A DNA stretch of 64,000 nucleotides from CAUYXS01 sp965248495 (GTDB taxonomy: Bacteria > Chloroflexota > Dehalococcoidia > Lucifugimonadales > Australimonadaceae), in contig CBDFJL010000003.1 in NCBI GenBank assembly GCA_965248495.1, forward strand, positions 620,001 to 684,000. The letters run 5' to 3'. A model generated the notes under the pieces. That model ran no database searches. It was not told the DNA's origin and was given only the letters and a program-made list of their open reading frames with translations. Numbering within the stretch: the first letter of the stretch is position 1; each line of letters opens with the position of its first letter. Below, one piece after another: positions 7,287 through 15,417 of this stretch. The translations under genes and the position numbers were made by a program.

Positions 7287-7906
7287 GAACTCGCATCTCC
7301 GCCCTGTGGATCCGGACGCGGCGCGCCCGTTCGAAGCAGGATGTCTACTTGCGTGCTCACTTGGACTAGCTGGTCTCGTTCGCCGGTTTCGATCGGCAGG
7401 CCGGCGATCGCTCCTTGGAGCATCCCGTTGAGCTGCGCCGCTTCAGCCATCCGCTGTCGCAGCGTCTCGTAAGAAGCGCTGAACGCCGCGTCCACCGCAT
7501 AGGCCCAACGGCGGGCAAGCAAGATGTTCGCCTCCCGAGGCCAGCCTCGACGTGCGCTGAGGGCAGCCCCGAGCGCCGCGGTTAAGACCGATGACATGCA
7601 CATCATGGTTGCACCGGCCAAGCCCGTGCGCGCCATCATCTCCCCCACTTCGATGGTGACATCGTCCAGCTCGGCGTCTGGAGCGACCACGACCGCCTCT
7701 GTCCATCGCTGCAGGAGTGGGGCCAACTCGCGCCGGGTCTGCTCGCGGCCAACGAAGGGTTGGACTTCCGGCCAGTCAGAGACGGCTTCACAGAATGTCG
7801 CCACGGCCTCGGGGACTGCTTCTCGCGCGATGCCCGCGTGCCGCTGCAAATGCCGCCGCATCCGCAGAGGTAACCCCAACGACCCGGCGCAGCGCATCGA
7901 GATCAC
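7283..7906 (-). CDS. Globin-coupled-sensor-like domain protein, probably haem-free
   Basis: A 207-residue, all-alpha protein with the run of a protoglobin/globin-coupled sensor: AVATFCEAVSDWPEVQPFVG, a helix LAPLLQRWTEAVV, VGEMMARTGLAGATMMCMS, then a trailing helix AYAVDAAFSASYETLRQRM. In haem-binding members the third block reads I-G-x-x-H-x-x-x-G-L; here Met replaces the proximal His, so haem binding is doubtful. No output domain is attached. It overlaps the RsbRD-like gene by 4 bp and is divergent from a MarR gene, suggesting a small sensory unit. The assignment is by pattern only; a generic four-helix sensor is the alternative. Confidence 0.5.
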   Translation of the reverse strand: MISMRCAGSLGLPLRMRRHLQRHAGIAREAVPEAVATFCEAVSDWPEVQPFVGREQTRRELAPLLQRWTEAVVVAPDAELDDVTIEVGEMMARTGLAGATMMCMSSVLTAALGAALSARRGWPREANILLARRWAYAVDAAFSASYETLRQRMAEAAQLNGMLQGAIAGLPIETGERDQLVQVSTQVDILLRTGAPRPDPQGGDASS

Positions 7907-8056
7907 TGCGTTGAATCCGACTCACGTGCGCTCTCGCCTCAAGGCGGGCTCAGCCCAGCCACGTCGATTTTATATCGTCATCGATGGTTTCTGGCGAGAG
8001 GCTGGCCTGCTGATTTAGGACGACATGAGGCGCAGTACGGCGGAGAGTACGTAGAA

Positions 8057-8088
8057 ATGACTACGTAGTCATATATCGTCTGCGATAT
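8057..8088. promoter_or_regulatory. Two adjacent dyads in the globin-like / MarR divergent region, candidate MarR operator
   Basis: ATGACTACGTAGTCAT (8057-8072) is a perfect 16-bp palindrome. Directly beside it ATATCG-TCTG-CGATAT (8073-8088) is a perfect 6-4-6 inverted repeat. Both lie 95-126 bp upstream of the marR start and 151 bp or more from the divergent globin-like gene. MarR proteins bind palindromes of 16-20 bp, commonly autoregulating. Confidence 0.55.
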
Positions 8089-8182
8089 TGTTAGGCTTGG
8101 GAGGGCTCTACCCTTTCCTCGGGGCTTTGGCCGTGCGGACTGACCAAGCCGAGGCAGGGACATCGATTTTGAGCCACTCCGC

Positions 8183-8638
8183 TTGACCACTCCCTCCAAC
8201 CCCTATAGGCAGCTGGACCGGGTCATGTCGCTCCTCGACTTGGCGCATACAACGCGGCAGGAGCTCAACACGAAGGCAAAGGAGGTCGCCGGCATGAGCA
8301 TCAGCCAGGTGACCATCCTGTCCTATATAGACCTCGCCGGGGGCAAGGCAACGATCTCTCAGCTGGCCGACATGACGCAGCGCGTCCCACACACGATTAC
8401 GGCGAAGGTCAACTGGCTCCACGAGCATGGGTTTGTGTCGAAGACCAGAGACCCCGATGACCGGCGCATCATTTGGGTGCGGGTGACGGCCCAAGGCTCG
8501 AGGCGCCTCGCCGCTTACCGAGCCGGGGCCGCCGAGATCCTTTCGTCTATCGTCATCCGCCAGGGCAGCATCGAGCCGAGGACCGCACTGGATGAAGTGC
8601 TCGCGTCTTTCGGACGGGTCGTCCGCGACGACGAGTAG
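8183..8638 (+). CDS. MarR-family transcriptional regulator
   Basis: A 151-residue winged-helix protein. The DNA-binding core runs from ISQVTILSYIDLAGGKATIS through QLADMTQRVPHTITAKVNWL to the wing with DPDDRRIIWVRVT, the standard MarR signature. Flanking helices form the dimer. TTG at 8183 gives the full N-terminal helix; ATG at 8225 is an alternative that would trim 14 residues. Two adjacent palindromes upstream (8057-8088) are likely operators shared with the divergent sensor genes. Ligand unknown. Confidence 0.82.
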   Translation: MTTPSNPYRQLDRVMSLLDLAHTTRQELNTKAKEVAGMSISQVTILSYIDLAGGKATISQLADMTQRVPHTITAKVNWLHEHGFVSKTRDPDDRRIIWVRVTAQGSRRLAAYRAGAAEILSSIVIRQGSIEPRTALDEVLASFGRVVRDDE

Positions 8639-8693
8639 GTGGCCTGACAGGAAAGGGTGCGCTCGCTCGGAGCGCGGCAACAGCGGGCGGCGC

Positions 8694-9464
8694 CTAGAAG
8701 AGCTCGGCCGCGAGCCGGTAGAAGGCGAGCCGCTCTTCGTCAGGCACTTCGAGCCCATAGGCGGCAAAGAAGCGCGACTCCGCATCAGGGCCAAAGCGAT
8801 GCCTGATGCTGTGAGCCGCGACGGCGAGGTCAGCGTAAGGGTCGCCGACACCTCCCCACGGCCAGTCCACGATTCCCGACACGGCGGCTCCGTGCATGAT
8901 GAAGTTCCCCATCGACGGGTCTCCGTGCGTGAACACCGGGTCGCCCTCATCGAGTGGGCGCGTGGCCACGGCCTCGGCCAGCAGATCCGCGGAGGTGCGG
9001 CCACGTCGCTCCTCATCGAACCTCGACTGGTCCACCAGGCCGTCCGCGACGTTGACGCGCGCGGCAGCCAAGACCGCGTCCACCGACCACCCGAAGGGGC
9101 ATCCGCGGGCCGGCAGCTCGTGTACCGAGCGCAGCGCGAGCGCGATGGCGCCCACGGCCTCCGACGGGGTCGTGGTCGCATCGAGGACGCGAGCGTCGGT
9201 GCCGAGGGCGGCAGTCATCAGCAGATGGTCTTGGCCATGCCCAGGTGCCCACGCTGCGACGCGTGGCGCGTCCAGCCGTCCATCGAGCCATGCCATGACG
9301 TCCCGCTCGGCCTCAAGGCCGCCAAAGGGGCGATTGGGAGCGGACTTGAGGTAGTAGACCGGGACGCCGGCATCGTCCAGGCGGGTCACGCGGGCACTGG
9401 ACATGCCGGTATGCACGGGGCTCGCCTGGAGCCCGCGGATCAGCCGCGAGATGGTGTGTGGCAA
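8694..9464 (-). CDS. APH-family phosphotransferase (aminoglycoside 3'-phosphotransferase-like)
   Basis: About 256 residues with the aminoglycoside/choline kinase fold. Visible are the N-lobe (GMSSARVTRL, then VYYLKS with the ATP-binding Lys), the catalytic loop THGDPSMGNFIMHG with Asp and Asn, and the metal-binding IVDWPWGGVGDPYADLA. No classical ATG fits: the reading frame stays open into the tRNA at 9641, which cannot be coding. TTG at 9464 (LPHTISRL) is the best start because the conserved domain begins there. The order of motifs resembles APH(3') enzymes, but chromosomal relatives of this kind often act on other small hydroxylated substrates, so resistance is not implied. Confidence 0.75.
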   Translation of the reverse strand: MPHTISRLIRGLQASPVHTGMSSARVTRLDDAGVPVYYLKSAPNRPFGGLEAERDVMAWLDGRLDAPRVAAWAPGHGQDHLLMTAALGTDARVLDATTTPSEAVGAIALALRSVHELPARGCPFGWSVDAVLAAARVNVADGLVDQSRFDEERRGRTSADLLAEAVATRPLDEGDPVFTHGDPSMGNFIMHGAAVSGIVDWPWGGVGDPYADLAVAAHSIRHRFGPDAESRFFAAYGLEVPDEERLAFYRLAAELF

Positions 9465-9640
9465 TGGGTCATCGCAGGCGCGGGCCCGACGGGTACAGAG
9501 GGTCGGGGCTCGTGCGGGACGATAGCACGACGCGGCTCTCGCAGCGGGTCGGCCCCATCCGGTTCTCGATGCGGCGGGCCATCCCTTGCGAGGTATACTC
9601 GTGGTCAGCGGGCAGCTAGCGCTTGGCTCGTACGCTTCGT

Positions 9641-9717
9641 GGGCCACTAGCTCAGGTGGTTAGAGCGCAGTCCTGATAAGACTGAGGTCCCTGGTTCGAG
9701 TCCAGGGTGGCCCACCA
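9641..9717 (+). tRNA. tRNA-Ile(GAT)
   Basis: A complete cloverleaf can be drawn: acceptor GGGCCAC/GTGGCCC, D-arm GCTC/GAGC, anticodon stem CAGTC/GACTG with loop CTGATAA (anticodon GAT at 9675-9677), and T-arm CCTGG-TTCGAGT-CCAGG. The 3' CCA is encoded. It stands at the left edge of the defence island; tRNA genes are common integration points. Confidence 0.97.
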
Positions 9718-10066
9718 GACTTGACGAAATCAAGAACTTTCACGTTGAGGTTCAAACTGGTCGTGTAGTCCAACCCTCAAGCCCTCCCATTGGTGGAAGG
9801 TCGGTTGAGGGTGGCGCGAGAAGCTCCGACTTGTACGGCCCCGCTCATCCCGGCGTGTCCGCCATGGCCTTTCGGATAGCCTCCGCCACCTGGGCAAAGG
9901 TGAGTCCGGCTTGAAGACCGGGGATGGCATATGCCCTACGCGCCGTCCTGAGCCCCGTTGGCCGGTGACATAGCTGAGCTGCCGTGTCGGCCTACCTTCC
10001 TATTGCAAAGCTGGCTTCTCATTGCTATATTCAAACTCCGAGTTAAGTGGCGAATAGGAGAATCCG
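9718..10066. other. Gene-free stretch with a possible gene remnant
   Basis: No intact gene is seen. On the minus strand about 9989 to 9845 an open frame without a start ends AIPGLQAGLTFAQVAEAIRK then MADTPG and stop, which looks protein-like and may be the tail of a lost gene; it was not recognised. ACCCTCAA/TTGAGGGT (9773-9780 and 9805-9812) is a weak dyad. AGGAG at 10056-10060 serves the next gene. Confidence 0.3.
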
Positions 10067-10519
10067 GTGGTCAAAAGGGCGAGGTTCGATTGCGATGCGT
10101 TCTATGCTGCTCTAGATGGAGAGAGGCAAGCGCGCAAATGCACCTGGAAGCAAGTGGCTACGGAAAGCGGGGTCAGTGCATCCACCCTGACTCGCATATC
10201 TCAAGGCAAGCGTCCAGACGTGGACGGTCTCGCGGCGTTGTCGGCCTGGTCAGGCTTGGACGTGGACAGATTCGTGAGAGGAAGGGATTCCAAGAAAGAG
10301 CCCGAGCCGCTGGCATTGATTTCGTCCTATCTTCGCTCCGACCCGCGGTTGAAGCAAGACACCGCCATCGCCATTGACGAGATGGTGAAGGCGGCCTATA
10401 GAAGTATGAGCGGCCCAGACGGACGGACGGAGGACTCATTCGCGCCTGAGATCGCGACTACTATGCGCGAGGAAGTCGCTGAGGCGCTGGACGACGTCGC
10501 AGGCAGGAGATCACGTTGA
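10067..10519 (+). CDS. Helix-turn-helix protein at head of R-M operon (possible controller)
   Basis: A 150-residue protein with an N-terminal Cro/XRE-type helix-turn-helix (residues about 20-65: TWKQVATESGVSASTLTRIS, then LAALSAWSGLDVDRFVRG). The C-terminal half is helical and acidic with no recognised domain. GTG start at 10067 has AGGAG six bases upstream. Its stop overlaps the TTG start of the methyltransferase (TTGA), so the two are coupled. First-gene HTH proteins in type II systems often act as controller proteins that delay the nuclease; this one is larger than classical C proteins (about 80-100 residues), so the role is inferred from position. Confidence 0.7.
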   Translation: MVKRARFDCDAFYAALDGERQARKCTWKQVATESGVSASTLTRISQGKRPDVDGLAALSAWSGLDVDRFVRGRDSKKEPEPLALISSYLRSDPRLKQDTAIAIDEMVKAAYRSMSGPDGRTEDSFAPEIATTMREEVAEALDDVAGRRSR

Positions 10520-11895
10520 GCAAAGTGGACCTCAGCCCCGGTTACGAACTTCAGGTTGACAACAGAGGTAGCCGCCTTGACGCGATGCGTGCGGCGCTGA
10601 CCGCTAACTTGGATTTCCACGGGACCAACGGCAGCTACGGGTCTCATGCCTGGCACCCGTTTCCCGCAAAGTTTCCGCCCCAGCTGCCGGAGTTCATGAT
10701 CCGTGAGCTCTCGGACCCGGGGGACCTGGTCCTAGACCCGATGCTCGGCTCCGGCACTACGCTCGTCGAAGCCCTGCGCCTCGGACGCCGAGCTGTTGGT
10801 TGCGACATCGACCCCCTGGCGCGGATGATTGCGGCAACCAAGCTGACCCCCATAGACCCGGTCGCCACCATCCAGGAGGGTGATTGCGTCTTGGCTGGCG
10901 CGAGTGACGACTACCGCAGGTACCGTCCGAGGCTACAGAGAGACTTGGAACTGCGGTTCGATGCTAGGACTGCGCAGTTCATCGACTACTGGTTCCTACC
11001 CCAGCAGCAGCTTGAGCTGCTTGCTCTGGTGCAGCGCATCGAAGCGTTGCCCGAAGGAGGCACGCGAGACTTCCTCCGTGTGGTATTCTCTTCGACCATC
11101 ATCGCCAAGTCTGGTGGAGTCTCATTGGCCCGCGACCTGGCCCACACGCGTCCCCACAGAGATACGGAGAAGACGCCTCCGTCGGCCTTTGTGGAGTTCG
11201 GCAAGCGTCTCGAACGCAATGTCGCGGCCTTCGGCACTGACGAATCGACCGAGGCAGCCATGCCCTTCTGTCTCAACGGTGCTGGTGAAACGGACCTGCA
11301 AGAATTCCCTCCCTCGGCGTCCATCCACGCCGCAAGTGCCGCAGACACCGGCCTGCCGGCCGCAAGCATCGATCTGATCGTGACGTCCCCACCCTATGCC
11401 AACAACGCAATCGACTACATGCGCGCCCACAAATTCTCGCTGGTGTGGTTCGGCTGGAAGATCGCCGACCTCAGCCGGCTTCGCGCTCAGTACGTGGGTC
11501 ACGATGCCATCGCCGGCCTAAGTCGCGAAGAGCTGCCGAACCAGTGCGAAGAGACGTTGACCAGGTTGGCGGACCGCGACGACAGAAAGGCATTGGTGCT
11601 GCGTCGCTACTTCGAGGAGATGAGGACTGTCATCTCAGAGATGCAGCGTGTCCTGAAGGAGGGCAAGCCGGGTGTGATAGTCGTCGGCTCGTCAACGCTT
11701 AGGGGCTTAAATGTAGAGACGCACAAGGGGCTCGCCGCCATCGGCGAAGATGCGGGCCTCGTCCTCGCCGGGATCGGTGCTCGCCTCCTGGACCGGGACA
11801 GACGCATGATGCCAGCGAGATGGGGTAACCGACAGCATTCTCAGATCGAGGAGCGCATGCACAAAGAGTACGTGATCGGATTGGTGAAGCCGTAA
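10516..11895 (+). CDS. DNA methyltransferase, probably N4-cytosine, of the NgoMIV-type system
   Basis: A 459-residue amino-methyltransferase. Motif X and motif I are close together near the start (HPFPAKFPPQLPEFMI, then DPMLGSGTTLVEALRLG, the AdoMet loop), and catalytic motif IV is TSPPYANN about 225 residues later. This order (X-I, long insert, IV) suits the alpha-like arrangement with the target-recognition region between. TSPPY is usual for N4-cytosine enzymes. The paired endonuclease is of the NgoMIV family, whose known site GCCGGC has no adenine, so if the two are cognate the product must be N4-methylcytosine. TTG start with GGAGA upstream; the stop shares one base with the nuclease ATG. 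Confidence 0.88.
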   Translation: MSKVDLSPGYELQVDNRGSRLDAMRAALTANLDFHGTNGSYGSHAWHPFPAKFPPQLPEFMIRELSDPGDLVLDPMLGSGTTLVEALRLGRRAVGCDIDPLARMIAATKLTPIDPVATIQEGDCVLAGASDDYRRYRPRLQRDLELRFDARTAQFIDYWFLPQQQLELLALVQRIEALPEGGTRDFLRVVFSSTIIAKSGGVSLARDLAHTRPHRDTEKTPPSAFVEFGKRLERNVAAFGTDESTEAAMPFCLNGAGETDLQEFPPSASIHAASAADTGLPAASIDLIVTSPPYANNAIDYMRAHKFSLVWFGWKIADLSRLRAQYVGHDAIAGLSREELPNQCEETLTRLADRDDRKALVLRRYFEEMRTVISEMQRVLKEGKPGVIVVGSSTLRGLNVETHKGLAAIGEDAGLVLAGIGARLLDRDRRMMPARWGNRQHSQIEERMHKEYVIGLVKP

Positions 11896-12731
11896 TGCCC
11901 GGCAGGATCGAAGCTCATCGGCGGGCCTATCACCGACAGATTGCCAACGACGTCTTGCGACAGAATGCGTCCGGCGTCCCGAACAACGCCGATAGCGGTA
12001 GCGCTTCAAGTGTGAGGATTGCAAGAGCCATTGTCCAGAACATTGGGCTTCCGCTAGGGTCCGATAAGCTCGCTGGACAGACAGCGGGACGTCGCTTCGA
12101 GGAGGCGACGAAGATCTTCCTTCGCGACGCATTTGGGTTGCTTTCTCATCTGCGACCGGGGGAGTGGGAATTCTCGCTGGGCGGAGACATCCGCGATTAC
12201 GAGCAATACCTGCATCTGTCCGACGTGCGACGAATGGTCGAACAGCACGAGGAACTTCGGATCATCTTCGGCGACTATATTGTCACGCCTGACATCGTTG
12301 TCTGCCGGGTGCCGGTTTCAGACTCCAAGATCAACGAATCCGAAGCTCTGCTGAACGACGACAATGTGGCAAGCTACACGCCACTGCGCCGCGCCAACTC
12401 GCAGGCAAGCATCCTGCACGCGAGCGTGTCTTGCAAGTGGACGATTCGCAGTGATCGGTCTCAAAACGCACGGACCGAGGGCTTGAACCTTGTCCGTAAC
12501 CGAAAGGGCAAGACGCCGCACATCGTCGTCGTCATAGGAGAACCTCTGCCCGGAAGAATCGCATCCCTCGCCTACGGCACAGGAGATATCGACTGCATCT
12601 ACCACTTTGCGCTGAGGGAATTGACGGCCGCAGCCGAGGGCAACGATTCGGATGCTGAACTGCTGGACACCCTCGTGACCGGCAGGCGACTGCGCGACAT
12701 CAGTGACCTGCCATTCGACCTGGCAACCTGA
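11895..12731 (+). CDS. NgoMIV-family type II restriction endonuclease
   Basis: 278 residues that align by memory along their whole length with R.NgoMIV, a tetrameric type IIF enzyme cutting GCCGGC. The catalytic core is PD (Asp133 in TPDIVV), then SCK (Lys181) and Glu195 fourteen residues later, the NgoMIV spacing. Directly after the Lys comes RSDR (185-188), the block whose Arg and Asp residues read the G:C pairs in NgoMIV and its Cfr10I/Bse634I relatives. Further matches are NARTEGLNLVRNRKGKTPHI and GTGDIDCIYHFAL, and the end RLRDISDLPFDLA. It starts on the last base of the methyltransferase stop (TAATG). Specificity for GCCGGC is inferred, not proven. Confidence 0.93.
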   Translation: MPGRIEAHRRAYHRQIANDVLRQNASGVPNNADSGSASSVRIARAIVQNIGLPLGSDKLAGQTAGRRFEEATKIFLRDAFGLLSHLRPGEWEFSLGGDIRDYEQYLHLSDVRRMVEQHEELRIIFGDYIVTPDIVVCRVPVSDSKINESEALLNDDNVASYTPLRRANSQASILHASVSCKWTIRSDRSQNARTEGLNLVRNRKGKTPHIVVVIGEPLPGRIASLAYGTGDIDCIYHFALRELTAAAEGNDSDAELLDTLVTGRRLRDISDLPFDLAT

Positions 12732-12741
12732 TCGGTGATAG

Positions 12742-15417
12742 ATGCGTGCCAAGTATGGGGCCGAGACAAGGGAATCCATTCCTTCGGCTAACGACGGCAG
12801 CCGTCTGTTGTCCCGTTGCCTCTCACTGGACCTTGAAGTCGGCGTCAAAGACCGTCGCATCCGCGCTTTCGCAGGAGTACGCCCGGACACCGGACAATCC
12901 CTGGCGTTTCCTATAGCGGGAAACAGCCTCGCTGGTGCATTTGCCAAGCTGGACGACCTTGCCGGAGGCGCGGAGTTCCTGCTGGGCCACAACCTCATCG
13001 AATTCGACTTGCCCCATCTAAAGGCCGCGAATCCTAATCTGGGACTGTTGCGGCTGCCAGCGGTGGACACGCTCAGGCTCAATCCCCTGGCCTTCCCGCG
13101 CAACCCCTACCATCACCTTGTCAAGCACTACCAAGACGGGCAACTCAAACGCGGGCGCAGAAACGACCCGGAGTTGGACGCCAGATTGACGCTTGAGGTC
13201 TTCGCCAATCAGCAGAGGGAACTGCGTGACGCACCGGCTGACCTGTTGACGGCCTGGCATTGGCTCACCACGGAGGAAGATGGTGCGGGATTCGACAGGG
13301 TATTCGCCTCATTGCGTCTGGCGCGAAGACCATCCGGCGCAGAGGCGCATGAAGCGATTCAGGGACGTCTGGCCGACGCCTGTCAGACACAAGCACGCGA
13401 GGTCATGGCGAATGCAACCCGACACGGCTGGGCGCTGGCCTATGCGCTGGCATGGATGTCAGTGTCTGGAGGCAACTCGGTAATGCCTCCCTGGGTGCGG
13501 CATCAGTTTCCCGAAGCGGGTCGGCTGGTGCGCCGGTTACGCGACACTGCCTGCGCCGATGCCTCCTGTGAATGGTGCCGAGAACGGCATGACGCCCGCA
13601 AGGAGCTTGCCCGCTGGTTCGGCTTTGACGGCTTCCGTCCTGAGCCGATGGACAACAATGGGCGGCCCATGCAGCAGTCCATCGTCGAGGTGGCAATGGC
13701 AGGAGAGCATGTGCTGGGCATCCTGCCCACCGGGGCTGGTAAGTCGCTCTGCTATCAGGTCCCAGCGCTATCCCGCTACGACAAGACCGGCGCTCTGACG
13801 GTGGTGATTTCGCCTCTGGTCGCCCTCATGGCGGACCAGGTGAAAGGACTTGAAGCGAGGGGCATTGGTTCCTGCGTCACCATCAATGGGCTTCTGTCCA
13901 TGCCGGAGCGATCCGACGCTCTGGACCGGGTGCGGCTGGGAGACGCCGGCATTCTCATCATCTCGCCGGAGCAGCTTCGCAGTGTCTCAGTGCGCCGCGT
14001 CCTCGCCCAACGCGAGATTGGCTCCTGGGTGCTGGACGAGGCCCACTGCCTCTCCAAGTGGGGCCACGACTTCCGGCCCGACTACCGTTACGTGGGACGC
14101 TTCATTCGTGAGAGAGCGGGGCAAGAGCCAGTGCCGCCCGTGCTATGCCTGACTGCGACGGCCAAGCCCGACGTGAAGGCCGAGATCGAGGATTACTTCC
14201 AGGAAGAACTCGGCATCAAGCTGAAGGTCTTCGACGGCGGCGCACAGCGCACCAACCTGGAGTTCGTAGTGGTGCAGACGAGCAGCGAGGGGAAGTTCGC
14301 CGACATTCATCAGATCATAGAGGCCGATCTGCCGACGGATGAGCCGGGCGGCGCCATCGTCTACTGCGCAACGCGACGGCAGGCCGAAGAGATTGCGGAG
14401 TTCTTGCAGGCAAAGGGGATAGATGCGAACTACTTCCATGCAGGACTGCTGCCGGAGACCAAGAAGAACGTCCAAGAGAGTTTCATCAGCGGCGGTCTCC
14501 GGGCCATCGTCGCCACCAACGCCTTCGGCATGGGCATAGACAAGCCGGACGTGCGGGTCGTGATCCACGCCGACATCCCGGGTTCCCTGGAGAACTACCT
14601 ACAGGAAGCGGGACGCGCTGGACGGGACCAGCAGAGGGCGCGCTGCGTGCTGCTCTACACAGCGGATGATGTGGAGAGGCAATTTGGCATGTCTGCCCGT
14701 TCCCGACTCACGCGCCGCGAAATTCACGGCGTACTGAGGGCGCTGCGGAATCTCGACCGGAAGAAGCGCTTGGGCGGCGAAGTGGTGGCCACCGCAGGGG
14801 AAATCCTGGGCGAGGATGAAGAGAAGGCATTCGAGCGAGACTCGGCCACCGACGATACACGGGTGCGAACCTCAGTGGCCTGGCTGGAAGAAGCGGTACT
14901 GCTGACCCGGGAGGAGAACAAGGTTCAGGTGTTCCCGTCCTCCCTGCGGGTGCGATCGGTGGAAGAGGCGGGAGCCAAGCTGGAAAAGGCGCGTATCGCG
15001 GATGCCTATCGCCGCCAACTGCTGACCATTGCCGAGACGCTCATCGAGGCTGATGCGGACGAAGGCATCTCCACCGACGAGTTGATGGCCGCATCGGGCC
15101 TGACACCTGAGGGAGTGCGTGGCGCGCTCCACGATATGGAGCGATTGGGCATCGCCAGCAACGACACTGTGCTGACAGCCTTCGTCCATGCAGGGGTGCA
15201 GCGTGCTTCCCTGCAACGCTTTGAGCAGGCGGCGGAACTGGAGCGGGGCCTTATCGACCTCCTGCGGGAGACGGCTCCGGACATGGAAAAGGGTGACACG
15301 TCACCACTGCATCTCCGCCTCGCTACCCAGCGGCTGAAGGACGACGGCCATGCCTACGCACTGCCGGAACTCCTGAGGCGCATCGTCCGCAGCATTGCAG
15401 CTGACGGTCGAGGGTGA
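12742..15417 (+). CDS. Exonuclease-like domain fused to RecQ-family helicase
   Basis: 891 residues. Residues about 25-160 resemble a DnaQ/DEDD 3'-5' exonuclease: Asp30 and Glu32 in LSLDLEVG, LLGHNLIEFDLPHL with Asp89, and DPELDARLTLEVF with Asp146. A Cys-rich stretch (CADASCEWC) follows, then a RecQ helicase: LARWFGFDGFRPEP, Walker A GILPTGAGKSLCYQ near 326, VLDEAHCLSKWGHDFRPDYR near 431, and AFGMGIDKPDVR with EAGRAGRDQQRARC in the second lobe. It follows the endonuclease by 10 bp, so it belongs to the same operon. The C-terminus stops at a likely recombination junction with the convergent gene; large relatives continue beyond, so it may be truncated. Role in repair or processing of cut DNA is inference. 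Confidence 0.85.
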   Translation: MRAKYGAETRESIPSANDGSRLLSRCLSLDLEVGVKDRRIRAFAGVRPDTGQSLAFPIAGNSLAGAFAKLDDLAGGAEFLLGHNLIEFDLPHLKAANPNLGLLRLPAVDTLRLNPLAFPRNPYHHLVKHYQDGQLKRGRRNDPELDARLTLEVFANQQRELRDAPADLLTAWHWLTTEEDGAGFDRVFASLRLARRPSGAEAHEAIQGRLADACQTQAREVMANATRHGWALAYALAWMSVSGGNSVMPPWVRHQFPEAGRLVRRLRDTACADASCEWCRERHDARKELARWFGFDGFRPEPMDNNGRPMQQSIVEVAMAGEHVLGILPTGAGKSLCYQVPALSRYDKTGALTVVISPLVALMADQVKGLEARGIGSCVTINGLLSMPERSDALDRVRLGDAGILIISPEQLRSVSVRRVLAQREIGSWVLDEAHCLSKWGHDFRPDYRYVGRFIRERAGQEPVPPVLCLTATAKPDVKAEIEDYFQEELGIKLKVFDGGAQRTNLEFVVVQTSSEGKFADIHQIIEADLPTDEPGGAIVYCATRRQAEEIAEFLQAKGIDANYFHAGLLPETKKNVQESFISGGLRAIVATNAFGMGIDKPDVRVVIHADIPGSLENYLQEAGRAGRDQQRARCVLLYTADDVERQFGMSARSRLTRREIHGVLRALRNLDRKKRLGGEVVATAGEILGEDEEKAFERDSATDDTRVRTSVAWLEEAVLLTREENKVQVFPSSLRVRSVEEAGAKLEKARIADAYRRQLLTIAETLIEADADEGISTDELMAASGLTPEGVRGALHDMERLGIASNDTVLTAFVHAGVQRASLQRFEQAAELERGLIDLLRETAPDMEKGDTSPLHLRLATQRLKDDGHAYALPELLRRIVRSIAADGRG

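Noticed and set aside
8108..9181. Long minus-strand open frame over the MarR gene and kinase
   Set aside because: It is an out-of-frame shadow; both overlapped genes have clear family motifs.
9465..9647. Upstream extension of the APH-family gene
   Set aside because: The frame stays open but runs into the tRNA-Ile gene and encodes no family residues, so I start the gene at 9464.
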